From Candidatus Bathyarchaeota archaeon B63 (GTDB taxonomy: Archaea; Thermoproteota; Bathyarchaeia; Bathyarchaeales; DTEX01), in the NCBI GenBank assembly GCA_001593845.1, contig LUCF01000017.1, positions 1 to 9,704 of the forward strand: a DNA stretch of 9,704 bases. Reading direction: 5' to 3'. Below, one piece after another: positions 1 through 6,189 of this stretch; positions within the stretch are counted from its first letter, which is position 1; each line of letters opens with the position of its first letter. Below the pieces are notes generated by a model, which saw only the letters and a program-made list of their open reading frames with translations, was not told the origin of the DNA and made no database searches. The position numbers and the translations under genes are program-made.

Positions 1-74
1 TCGGTGGCCTAGCCGGTTAGGGCATCGCCTTGGTAAGGCGGAGGTCGCGGGTTCAAATCCCGCCCGAGGCTCCA
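1..74 (+). tRNA. tRNA-Thr (anticodon GGT), 5' end cut by the window edge
   Basis: The cloverleaf folds by eye. The 3' acceptor strand CCGAGGC (64-70), discriminator T71 and encoded CCA (72-74) pair with TCGG at 1-4, so only about three 5' bases (expected GCC) lie outside the window. The D-arm is GCCT/GGGC around a loop containing GG. The anticodon stem TCGCC/GGCGG encloses the loop TTGGTAA, with anticodon GGT at 32-34 reading ACC and ACT. The variable loop has five bases. The T-arm is GCGGG-TTCAAAT-CCCGC. U73 as discriminator is the usual archaeal tRNA-Thr identity base. No intron interrupts the anticodon loop. The gene decodes threonine and is independent of its neighbours. Confidence 0.95.
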
Positions 75-185
75 AAGGAGAACCTACGTTTCCTCAGTCA
101 CCTCTGTTCTGAACAGCCAAAATTACGGTTCGTTCATAAATTCGGCTGATATTTAGGCGCCTATTTCGTCTGGATGTGAGGCCGG

Positions 186-190
186 TTTTT
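186..190 (+). terminator. possible T-tract terminator downstream of tRNA-Thr
   Basis: A run of five T lies in the spacer after the tRNA, just before the convergent end of the flavin reductase gene. It sits in the loop of a small inverted repeat (AGGCC at 179-183 and GGCCT at 196-200). Archaeal RNA polymerase can terminate at short T runs. The run is short and 111 nt from the tRNA end, so this is a weak call. Confidence 0.2.
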
Positions 191-192
191 AA

Positions 193-738
193 TTAGGCCT
201 TGAAGATGAGATGGGGTGTGAAGTAGTATCTCCCTCTGTGAGAGGGGGGCTCTGCCTTTAAAACGTCTAACTCTCCCCCCTTGAGGTAGCCCTCATTTAT
301 GTGGGTGGCTACGACCTCACCTATGAACAGCGTGTGGTCACCGCACTTGTACTCAGCCGCCACCCTGCATTCCATATGTGAGATGCATTCTTTTATGAGG
401 GGAGGCTTAACCTTGCTCGCTGCTATCGGGGTTAATCCGGCCTCCTCAAACTTTTCATGCTCCCTTCCAGAGATCGTCCCGCATAATATTACCTGTTTCA
501 CGAGGCCCTTAGGGGGCACATTCACCACGAACTCCCCTGTCTCCTCGATGAGTCTATGCGAGTACCTTCTCGGAGAGACGCCTATCGCGATGAGCGGAGG
601 CTTAGCGGAGATCGGCATGTTCATGCCGATGGTTATTATGTTGGGTTTCCCATCCTGTGTGATGCATGTTACTAGGACTATGCTCGAGGGGGGACAAATC
701 CTCCAAAATGGAGTTAAGGAGACATCAATTTTCCTCAT
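193..738 (-). CDS. flavin reductase family protein (FMN-binding split barrel)
   Basis: The 181-aa product looks like a flavin-reductase-like or flavoredoxin-type domain over its full length. This fold binds FMN and takes part in NAD(P)H:flavin reduction or electron transfer; the substrate here cannot be read from sequence. An early segment near residues 15-45 (SSIVLVTCITQDGKPNIITIG) matches the start of the barrel. The family signature follows around 86-104 (CGTISGREHEKFEEAGLTP), and GDHTLFIGEV (133-142) sits in the late barrel. The C-terminus has the typical RGRYY (168-172). ATG at 738 gives the normal family length. Upstream there is no strong SD, only a GGGG stretch, but a TATA-like box lies at 778-789. 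The gene is apparently monocistronic, convergent with the tRNA, and 171 nt past the end of the zinc-ribbon gene. Specific names such as F420-related or ferredoxin-linked reductase would be guesses. Confidence 0.88.
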   Translation of the reverse strand: MRKIDVSLTPFWRICPPSSIVLVTCITQDGKPNIITIGMNMPISAKPPLIAIGVSPRRYSHRLIEETGEFVVNVPPKGLVKQVILCGTISGREHEKFEEAGLTPIAASKVKPPLIKECISHMECRVAAEYKCGDHTLFIGEVVATHINEGYLKGGELDVLKAEPPSHRGRYYFTPHLIFKA

Positions 739-777
739 GATCTACAGCCCCAATTTACATATCAGGGTTCTTATGGT

Positions 778-789
778 ACATAATTATAG
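778..789 (-). promoter_or_regulatory. TATA-like promoter element for the flavin reductase gene
   Basis: Read on the minus strand this is CTATAATTATGT. A start site about 25 nt downstream would fall near 757, leaving a leader of roughly 18 nt before the ATG at 738. Called by eye from composition and spacing only. Confidence 0.35.
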
Positions 790-909
790 CCCTTCAGGTC
801 TTGGGCCTCAGAGTCAGCTGCGGCTTCTATCGGGATATACGCATACATGCGGAATTGGATGGGAATACGGCTCTCCAGAGGGCGGGGATGAGTGCCGCCA
901 AAATTTACG

Positions 910-1071
910 TCAAGGCCCTACAAAGCCGCAGCTCGGGCATTTGTACTGGCGGCCGAACTGCCTGCATCTCTGGCATCGCCATATAATTATCTCCCCGCAG
1001 CTTGGGCATGGGAACTTCGTTGCATCGGTGCCTGGTGGGATTATCCTATTACAGGAGGTGCATGTAGGCAT
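910..1071 (-). CDS. small archaeal zinc-ribbon protein (COG2888 / HVO_2753-like), translation-associated
   Basis: The 53-aa protein has four CxxC knuckles: C4/C7, C22/C25, C33/C36 and C45/C48. It ends in the family signature CPSCGFVGP. The spacing matches the small archaeal zinc-finger family often annotated as an RNA-binding translation protein, which in many archaea sits beside the aEF-1beta gene. Here aEF-1beta is 1.5 kb away on the other strand, beyond a geranylgeranyl reductase gene. I chose ATG at 1071 because AGGAG lies 7 nt upstream and many homologues start just before the first CxxC. A GTG at 1104 (64 aa) is in frame, has a weaker AGGTC site, and would resemble longer haloarchaeal members. 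The predicted transcript start near 1113 allows either. The role in translation is family knowledge, not shown here. Confidence 0.9.
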   Translation of the reverse strand: MPTCTSCNRIIPPGTDATKFPCPSCGEIIIWRCQRCRQFGRQYKCPSCGFVGP

Positions 1072-1132
1072 GTTTATTCTCCTAGTCTCGCTCACTCCGC
1101 TCACCCAGTTGACCTTCTTAATAAAGAGGCCT

Positions 1133-1142
1133 GATATATATG
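1133..1142 (-). promoter_or_regulatory. TATA box for the zinc-ribbon gene
   Basis: The minus strand reads CATATATATC. Transcription about 25 nt downstream would start near 1113, leaving about 42 nt to ATG 1071 or about 9 nt to the alternative GTG 1104. It lies in the 161-nt spacer before the geranylgeranyl reductase end, implying a separate transcript for the zinc-ribbon gene. Confidence 0.45.
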
Positions 1143-1232
1143 CTTAGCCCACCCGCGTAGATCCATATAGGGCAGGTCAGAATTGTCTCGAAGGTTCTGG
1201 ACGCATCGGTCTGCCCATCGGTCCAAGCATAT

Positions 1233-2417
1233 TCATGGGCGGAGCGTCTTAAGGAATGAGTTGATCAGTTTAACGACGCTCCATCTGCGAATGAGACCTG
1301 TGATTACGCTGCTTTGGAAGTCCATGTCGCCCTCCTCTGAGGCTAATGCTGGGATGTTCTCCTTGATGAGGAGCTCGAATAACTTGTCGATCGCCCGGTC
1401 TGGGAGGGAATTGATGATCCTCCTGGCCCAGAGCATGTATCTGAATTCTCTGCCGAGCTCCCGCCTCCAAATCCTCTCATAAGAGCTTAGGTTTTTCCTC
1501 CCGAGATCGCCCTGCTTGACGGCTTCTGATGCGACCTTCCCAGCGATCGCCGCGCATATCCCGCCTAGAATCACCCCCCCTCCGGTTGTGGGTTTGACAT
1601 GGCCAGCCGCGTCGCCCACCACGAGAAGCCGATGGCTATATGTCCTCTTTATTGGGCCGGAGACGATGATTCTCCCTGAACGGGCCTCAAGCATCTTATA
1701 CCCGCATCCCCCGAATCGCTTCTTCAGGAACCTTTCAATGAGCCGCCTCGGGTCAGCCCCTGAACAGCCAAGTCCAACCCTAGCCTCACCGTCGCCCAGG
1801 GGGATCACCCAGGCGAAGAAGCCTGGAGCGACGCTTCGTCCAAGGTGAACCTCAACGTAGTCCTGATCAACATCCACACCGGCCAATTCGAGTTGCAGCC
1901 CGGATAGGAGCCCATCGGCCCCCAGGGGCTCCAGACCAGCAGCCCTCACGATCCTGGATGATGAGCCCTCAGCATCGATCAGTATCTCCGCCTCGAAAGT
2001 ATGCTCTCCGGATCCAACTTTGACTACGTCACCCCTAAAATCTACATCTCGGGCCTTGCATCCAAGCCTTATCTCGGCCCCGGACTCCAAGGCTTGGTGT
2101 GCGAGGAACCTGTCGAGGAGCACGCGGTCAACCACGCATGCCACAGGTTCTTCCCTCTCAACCCTAAAGGAGAGCCCGGAGGGAGAGTGGAAGATCGCCC
2201 CTCGAACCATGTTCTGCACGAAGCAGCCGTCCAGCGTAATCCCAAGCCTCCTCAATCCATTTAAGCTCAGCAGGCCGGCGCAATGGCATGGGAGGCCTAT
2301 CTCACGGTGCTCCTCAAGCACCAAGACGTCTACTCTCCTCTTTGATGCTTCCCTCGCGGCGATGAGCCCGGCTGGGCCGGCTCCGACGACCAGGATCTCC
2401 GTCCTACTTCTGCTCAT
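1233..2417 (-). CDS. geranylgeranyl reductase family FAD-dependent protein (archaeal lipid saturation)
   Basis: The 394-aa protein is a PHBH-fold flavoprotein of the archaeal geranylgeranyl reductase group. Such enzymes hydrogenate double bonds in geranylgeranyl chains of membrane lipids or their precursors. The N-terminal dinucleotide fold has G12-x-G14-x-x-G17, and an acidic end to strand 2 at E35/E36. GLPCHCAG (41-48) is the conserved Cys-containing loop near the flavin. A DG-type motif is at 148-151 (DAEG), the substrate-barrel signature GFFAWVIPLGDG at 199-210, and the second FAD motif GDAAGHVKPTTGGG at 268-281. Length is typical. ATG 2417 is preceded by GGGAG about 11 nt upstream. An AT-rich box at 2462-2469 could be its promoter. 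The gene is divergent from aEF-1beta. The exact substrate (lipid, menaquinone or another isoprenoid) and electron donor cannot be assigned, since archaeal genomes often carry several paralogues. Confidence 0.9.
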   Translation of the reverse strand: MSRSRTEILVVGAGPAGLIAAREASKRRVDVLVLEEHREIGLPCHCAGLLSLNGLRRLGITLDGCFVQNMVRGAIFHSPSGLSFRVEREEPVACVVDRVLLDRFLAHQALESGAEIRLGCKARDVDFRGDVVKVGSGEHTFEAEILIDAEGSSSRIVRAAGLEPLGADGLLSGLQLELAGVDVDQDYVEVHLGRSVAPGFFAWVIPLGDGEARVGLGCSGADPRRLIERFLKKRFGGCGYKMLEARSGRIIVSGPIKRTYSHRLLVVGDAAGHVKPTTGGGVILGGICAAIAGKVASEAVKQGDLGRKNLSSYERIWRRELGREFRYMLWARRIINSLPDRAIDKLFELLIKENIPALASEEGDMDFQSSVITGLIRRWSVVKLINSFLKTLRP

Positions 2418-2461
2418 CAGGCAGCTGCTCCCATCAGCATCTTAATCTTCGACGGGAGAAA

Positions 2462-2469
2462 TTTTAAAA
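2462..2469 (-). promoter_or_regulatory. TATA-like box for the geranylgeranyl reductase gene
   Basis: TTTTAAAA lies 45 nt upstream of ATG 2417. A start site near 2440 would leave a leader of about 22 nt carrying the GGGAG site. It forms a divergent pair with the aEF-1beta promoter within the 179-nt spacer. Confidence 0.4.
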
Positions 2470-2530
2470 CTTCTGTGCCTCTGAATTTCATGCGGATGCC
2501 TGGGGATAGCCATTCTGGCGGGCGTGAATT

Positions 2531-2554
2531 TTTGTGAAAACACAAATTTAAAAT
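2531..2554 (+). promoter_or_regulatory. aEF-1beta promoter: TATA box with abutting 6-bp inverted repeat
   Basis: TTTAAAAT (2547-2554) is a good TATA candidate. A start site near 2576 gives about 20 nt of leader before ATG 2597. Immediately upstream, TTTGTG (2531-2536) and CACAAA (2541-2546) form a perfect inverted repeat with an AAAA spacer. The right arm covers the position of the B recognition element, so it may be core promoter sequence or a regulator site. Confidence 0.5.
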
Positions 2555-2596
2555 ACCCGCAGCCCCTCTTTACTGCAACGCCTTGGAGGAGATGAG

Positions 2597-2866
2597 ATGG
2601 CTAAGGTTCTGATATCCTTGAAGATATTCCCTTCGGGCATCGATGTTGACTTAGACCGCCTGAAAAAGGAGATTGAGGAAGGCCTCCCGAGCTTCGCATC
2701 CATCTACAAGTTTGAGGAGGAGCCCATAGCCTTCGGGCTGGTTGCCATAATAGCGCATATACTCCTTCCGGAAGACAGGGCTGGGGGGACAGATGAGGTT
2801 GAAGAGGCGCTTAAGAGGATTGATGGGATAAGCAACCTGCAGGCCTTGACGATCCGAAGGGTGTGA
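2597..2866 (+). CDS. ef1b: translation elongation factor 1-beta (aEF-1beta)
   Basis: The 89-aa protein has the standard archaeal aEF-1beta length and is the nucleotide-exchange factor that reloads EF-1alpha with GTP in the cytoplasm. The N-terminus (AKVLISLKIFPSGIDVDLDRLKKEI) carries the first beta strand and helix of the ferredoxin-like fold. The region FEEEPIAFGLVAIIAHILLPED (39-60) matches the conserved core strand that contacts EF-1alpha. The C-terminus (EALKRIDGISNLQALTIRRV) is also conserved. ATG 2597 is preceded by GGAGG at 2585-2589, 7 nt away. It has its own promoter and is followed by a 74-nt gap before cdc48 that contains another TATA box, so the two are probably not obligatorily cotranscribed. 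The usual zinc-ribbon partner is nearby but not adjacent. Confidence 0.96.
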   Translation: MAKVLISLKIFPSGIDVDLDRLKKEIEEGLPSFASIYKFEEEPIAFGLVAIIAHILLPEDRAGGTDEVEEALKRIDGISNLQALTIRRV

Positions 2867-2878
2867 TTGTTCACTATG

Positions 2879-2886
2879 TTTATATA
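2879..2886 (+). promoter_or_regulatory. TATA box for cdc48
   Basis: TTTATATA begins 12 nt after the aEF-1beta stop. Initiation about 25 nt later, near 2908, would leave roughly 32 nt before the TTG start at 2941, with the SD-like GGTGA at 2931-2935 in between. Confidence 0.5.
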
Positions 2887-2940
2887 GTTTTTCCGTTTCT
2901 CATGGTATAGAGTGAAGGGCGTTTAATGACGGTGAGCTGA

Positions 2941-5112
2941 TTGAGCGAGGTCCAGCTTAGGGTAGGTGATGCGAAGCAGAGGGACGTGGCGAGGGGAATC
3001 GCGAGGATCGATCAGCGGACAATGGAGAAGCTCAGAGTCTCAGCAGGCGACGTCATCGAGATCGTCGGGAAGAGGAAGACCTCCGCAATAGCCTGGCCTG
3101 CTTACTCAGAGGATCAGGGCAGAGGCATCATCAGGATCGATGGGTTCACAAGAAAGAACGCCGGGGTCTCGATAAATGAGTATGTCATCGTCCGACGGGC
3201 GGAGGTTAAGGACGCAACGAGCATCGTGCTGGCCCCAATCGACATGCGCCTAAACGTGGATGAGGACTTCACAAACTTCGTTAAGAACAGGCTTATGGAG
3301 AGGACATTCGTGGAGGGGGACACAACCCTGGTGATGATGCTTGGGCATCCCGTTCAGTTCACCGTCATGAAGACCAGGCCTCGTGGGGTTGTCAGGCTGA
3401 CATATGACACGAAGCTCCAGATACTCGCTGAGCCTGCTCCTGAGGCCAAGGGGGTTCCAAGGACGACGTATGAGGACATCGGAGGCCTCAAGGAGGAGAT
3501 TCAGAGGCTCAGGGAGATGGTTGAGCTGCCCATGAGGCACCCCGAGATATTTCAGAGGCTCGGGATAGACCCGCCTAAGGGGGTTCTTCTCCACGGCCCT
3601 CCGGGCTGCGGTAAGACCCTACTGGCAAGGGCCGTTGCGAATGAGTCTGACGCTAACTTCTTCTCGATAAATGGGCCTGAGATAATGAGCAAATTCTATG
3701 GGGAGTCTGAGGCTAGGCTTAGGGAGATATTCCAGCAGGCTGAGAAGAACGCCCCCGCCATAATATTCATCGATGAGCTGGACGCCATCGCGCCGAAACG
3801 CGAGGAGGTCACGGGAGAGGTTGAGAGGAGAGTGGTCGCCCAGCTCCTAGCCCTCCTAGACGGGCTTACCGGGAGGGGAAATGTTATAGTCATAGGCGCG
3901 ACGAATAGGCCTAACGCCCTCGACCCAGCCCTCCGAAGGCCGGGGAGATTCGATAGGGAGATAGAGATCGGCATCCCGGATAAGCAGGGGAGATACGAGA
4001 TCCTCCAGATTCACACCCGGGGGATGCCGCTCGCCGAGGAGGTCGACCTGAAGAGGCTTGCTGATATGACTCACGGCTACACCGGCGCGGATCTCGCCGC
4101 CCTATGCCGAGAGACCGCGATGAAGGCGCTTCGCCGCTACTTGCCAGAGATAGATCTGGAGCAGGAGAGAATCCCGCCAAGCGTCCTGGAGAAGATGGAA
4201 GTGAAGATGGAGGACTTCATAAATGCCTACAGGGAGATCACGCCGACAGCGATGAGGGAGGTCGCCATAGAGGTTCCGACCGTCCACTGGGATGACATAG
4301 GCGACCTCGAGGAGGCGAAGCAGGAGCTCATAGAGTCGGTTGAGTGGCCATTGAAGAACCCAGATGTCTTCAAGAGGATGGGCATCAAGCCTCCCAGGGG
4401 AATCCTTCTCTTCGGCCCTCCGGGCTGCGGTAAGACCCTACTGGCGAGGGCTGTGGCCACTGAGAGCGAGGCTAACTTCATATCGATTAAGGGGCCTGAG
4501 GTCTTCTCCAAGTGGGTGGGGGAGTCGGAGAAGGCGATCCGCGAGGTCTTCAGGAAGGCCAGGATGTCAGCTCCGGCGATAATCTTCTTCGATGAGATCG
4601 ACGCCCTCGTCCCGAGGAGGGGAGCCGGCTACGCCGACAGCGGGGTGACCGAGAGGGTTATCAGTCAGCTCCTAACAGAGATCGACGGCATAGAGTCCCT
4701 CCAAGAAGTGGTGGTCCTAGCCGCCACCAACAGGCCGGACATTCTGGACCCGGCGGTCATGAGGCCGGGTAGGCTCGACCGGATGATATATGTTCCGGAG
4801 CCGAATGAGGATGGCAGGCTTCAGATCTTCAAGATCCACACGAAGAGCATGCCGCTCGCTGAGGATGTGGACCTAAAGAAGTTAGCCAGCCTGACGAAGG
4901 GATACTCCGGGGCGGATATCGAGTCTATCTGCAGGGAGGCAGCCCTAATCGCCCTGCGTAGGGACATAAACTCGAAGGAGGTAACCTTCGCAGACTTCGA
5001 AGGGGCGCTCAAGAAGATAGGGCCGAGCATAACGCCTGACATGGACAAGTGGTACCGCAACTTCATGAGGCAGGCTAGGAAGGCGCAGAAGCCCACTCCT
5101 CTAGTGGCTTAG
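2941..5112 (+). CDS. cdc48: Cdc48/VCP-type double AAA+ ATPase (VAT homologue)
   Basis: The 723-aa protein is a hexameric unfoldase that threads proteins through its pore, in archaea often towards the 20S proteasome. The N-domain (1 to about 170) has the double-psi barrel and second Cdc48 N subdomain. D1 has Walker A G219-T226, pore loop KFYG (251-254), Walker B DE278-279, and Arg fingers R336/R339. D2 has Walker A G492-T499, pore loop KWVG (524-527), Walker B DE551-552, and Arg fingers R611/R614. All catalytic residues are present. Both P-loops read GPPGCGKT. The tail ends PTPLVA and lacks the penultimate Tyr of the HbYX proteasome-docking motif. The start is TTG 2941 with GGTGA 5 nt upstream; the protein begins as archaeal orthologues do. 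The stop abuts the next gene. Confidence 0.97.
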   Translation: MSEVQLRVGDAKQRDVARGIARIDQRTMEKLRVSAGDVIEIVGKRKTSAIAWPAYSEDQGRGIIRIDGFTRKNAGVSINEYVIVRRAEVKDATSIVLAPIDMRLNVDEDFTNFVKNRLMERTFVEGDTTLVMMLGHPVQFTVMKTRPRGVVRLTYDTKLQILAEPAPEAKGVPRTTYEDIGGLKEEIQRLREMVELPMRHPEIFQRLGIDPPKGVLLHGPPGCGKTLLARAVANESDANFFSINGPEIMSKFYGESEARLREIFQQAEKNAPAIIFIDELDAIAPKREEVTGEVERRVVAQLLALLDGLTGRGNVIVIGATNRPNALDPALRRPGRFDREIEIGIPDKQGRYEILQIHTRGMPLAEEVDLKRLADMTHGYTGADLAALCRETAMKALRRYLPEIDLEQERIPPSVLEKMEVKMEDFINAYREITPTAMREVAIEVPTVHWDDIGDLEEAKQELIESVEWPLKNPDVFKRMGIKPPRGILLFGPPGCGKTLLARAVATESEANFISIKGPEVFSKWVGESEKAIREVFRKARMSAPAIIFFDEIDALVPRRGAGYADSGVTERVISQLLTEIDGIESLQEVVVLAATNRPDILDPAVMRPGRLDRMIYVPEPNEDGRLQIFKIHTKSMPLAEDVDLKKLASLTKGYSGADIESICREAALIALRRDINSKEVTFADFEGALKKIGPSITPDMDKWYRNFMRQARKAQKPTPLVA
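3594..3626 (+). repeat. 33-nt perfect intragenic repeat, copy 1 (cdc48 D1 P-loop)
   Basis: This stretch encodes the D1 Walker A region (GPPGCGKTLLA, last base excluded) and is identical base for base to 4413-4445, including all synonymous positions. The flanking codons of the two domains differ at third positions (for example GCC-GTT-GCG against GCT-GTG-GCC). Confidence 0.9.
4413..4445 (+). repeat. 33-nt perfect intragenic repeat, copy 2 (cdc48 D2 P-loop)
   Basis: Second copy of the 33-nt identity, covering the D2 Walker A motif, 819 nt downstream of copy 1 and in the same reading frame. Gene conversion between domains or strong selection on codons are the two explanations considered. Confidence 0.9.
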
Positions 5113-5361
5113 ATGAGAATAGGATCCGTCAGAGACATGAGCACATGGAAGATCCACCCGGTCTACTTGACCATCATAGAGATACTTAAGGAGAAGGGAT
5201 CGACGACCGATAAGGAACTCCTAGAGATGCTTAAGGCCTTTTATAAGGAGATTGGACAGGACGACCTGAACAGGAACCTTATGGCGATGGAGATAGCCGG
5301 GCTGATCTACGTCTCATCCCTGAGCAGGGGTAGGAAGCTCATCCAGCTCAGAGGGAAATAA
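5113..5361 (+). CDS. small winged-helix protein coupled to cdc48
   Basis: I do not recognise a named family. The 82-aa basic protein looks like a single winged helix. Helix 1 is around 17-28 (VYLTIIEILKEK), helix 2 around 32-44 (TDKELLEMLKAFY), and recognition helix about 48-62 (GQDDLNRNLMAMEIAG). A wing hairpin follows at 64-80 (LIYVSSLSRGRKLIQLR). There are no cysteines, signal peptide or membrane segment. Its ATG directly follows the cdc48 TAG with no spacer, suggesting one mRNA and translational coupling. A second ATG at 5137 would give a 74-aa protein starting MSTWKIHPVY, with AGGAT about 11 nt upstream, and is an equally good start. It could be a DNA-binding regulator of the cdc48 operon or a protein-binding winged helix that works with Cdc48; the sequence does not decide. 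It ends 7 nt from convergent ribK. Confidence 0.85.
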   Translation: MRIGSVRDMSTWKIHPVYLTIIEILKEKGSTTDKELLEMLKAFYKEIGQDDLNRNLMAMEIAGLIYVSSLSRGRKLIQLRGK

Positions 5362-5368
5362 GCCCAGA

Positions 5369-6073
5369 TCAGATCTCCCTTAGGAACACCTCCACCTTCA
5401 CTTTATTCCCATCCTTAAGCTTCAGGGCGCCCCGTAGGTAGTGGGGAGAGATTATCTCGATGACTGAGCTATTATAATGGGTCCTCAATGCCAGGACAAC
5501 CTCGCCGTCCTCTCTTCCATTTATCCGCGCTGGGAAGCACTTGACAGGCCCGTAGGTTCTGTTCTCATCCCTGAACCCTTCGATATCTACTCCTGGCCTA
5601 GCGTCGAGCTCCCTCCGCATCTGGATATCGTACTCCGAGACCAGCTTTAAGTTGAGGGTTCCAGGGTAGGGGTCGAACCCGAGCTTCTCTATGAACTGCT
5701 CCCTGTAACGTTTACGTGTGATGTAGTAGGCGCCTTCCCCAAGCCCGCTGAAGACGACCCCCTCTATCATGATCGAGATGGGCCTCTTCTCCTCGAATAA
5801 GGCGTCAAGAGCGGAGTGAACTGCCCTAAGCTGAGCCTCCCCGGCCTCCGTTAATCTTATGAGGCTGCCTTCACGTGCGGCCGTCCGCCTTATCCATCCC
5901 TTCCTCTCCAGCTCTATGAGTTGCCTCGAGACCGTCTGCTGCGAGAGGTTCAGTTTCTCAGCTATGAAGCCCGTTGAGAGCTTAACCGTCCGGTCCCGGG
6001 CGCCCAGCTCAGCCAGCTTATAGAGGATGAAGAAGTAGCTCCGCAGGTCCTTCGTTATCTCTAGACTCCTCAA
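5369..6073 (-). CDS. ribK: CTP-dependent riboflavin kinase with N-terminal winged-helix domain (RibK)
   Basis: The 234-aa protein makes FMN from riboflavin, using CTP rather than ATP. An N-terminal MarR-like winged helix (about 10-90) includes the helix-turn-helix TGFIAEKLNLSQQTVSRQLIELERKGWI (34-61). It is fused to the DUF120/RibK barrel (about 100-234). Kinase signatures are SGLGEGAYY (109-117, nucleotide-binding glycine loop), FDPYPGTLNLKL (133-144), TYGPVKCFPARING (173-186) and LRTHYNSSVIEIISPHYLR (196-214). This two-domain form is known in several archaea, where the protein may also act as a transcription regulator. The start is TTG 6073, with an in-frame TAG immediately before it and GGTG 8 nt upstream. 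It is convergent with the small winged-helix gene and divergent from the PAC2 gene. The regulatory role is inferred, most simply as flavin-responsive control of nearby or flavin genes. Confidence 0.94.
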   Translation of the reverse strand: MRSLEITKDLRSYFFILYKLAELGARDRTVKLSTGFIAEKLNLSQQTVSRQLIELERKGWIRRTAAREGSLIRLTEAGEAQLRAVHSALDALFEEKRPISIMIEGVVFSGLGEGAYYITRKRYREQFIEKLGFDPYPGTLNLKLVSEYDIQMRRELDARPGVDIEGFRDENRTYGPVKCFPARINGREDGEVVLALRTHYNSSVIEIISPHYLRGALKLKDGNKVKVEVFLREI

Positions 6074-6113
6074 CTACGAGACACCATTATGAAAGAATAG
6101 CGTCCAGATTAAT

Positions 6114-6121
6114 AGTATTTA
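6114..6121 (-). promoter_or_regulatory. candidate TATA-like box for ribK
   Basis: The minus strand reads TAAATACT, placing a start near 6092 and a leader of about 19 nt before TTG 6073. The match to an archaeal TATA box is modest, so spacing is the main support. Confidence 0.28.
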
Positions 6122-6183
6122 GGTTAAAGTGGCCTTCATGCCGCTTTCAGCCCTCCCCGGATGGCTCTGTGAACCGTAATACC

Positions 6184-6189
6184 CATATA
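6184..6189 (+). promoter_or_regulatory. candidate TATA-like box for the PAC2 gene
   Basis: CATATA, preceded by ACC, lies 33 nt before ATG 6223. Initiation 25 nt downstream would give a leader of only about 11 nt, which would just retain the GGAG site at 6213-6216. If used, the left arm of the nearby inverted repeat would not be in the RNA. Confidence 0.3.

Noticed and set aside
840..851. Short palindrome CGCAT-AC-ATGCG in the flavin reductase upstream spacer
   Set aside because: It lies about 50 nt upstream of the TATA-like box with no second copy seen in the window. The length is within chance expectation.
881..899. Hairpin GGCGG/CCGCC after the zinc-ribbon gene as a terminator
   Set aside because: On the minus strand the T run precedes the hairpin rather than following it, so it lacks the order of an intrinsic terminator. 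Five pairs could be chance at this GC content.
801..986. Small plus-strand open frame in the spacer between the flavin reductase and zinc-ribbon genes
   Set aside because: Its second half is antisense to the zinc-ribbon gene, no SD or family resemblance is visible, and its composition gives no support for coding.
299..1147. Long plus-strand open frame (282 codons) opposite the flavin reductase and zinc-ribbon genes
   Set aside because: It lies antisense to two clear family members, shows no recognisable domain, and crosses intergenic promoter sequence. It is best explained by codon bias on the other strand.
1204..1223. Tandem CATCGGTC direct repeat
   Set aside because: Only two 8-nt copies with a 12-nt period, no third copy and no functional context.
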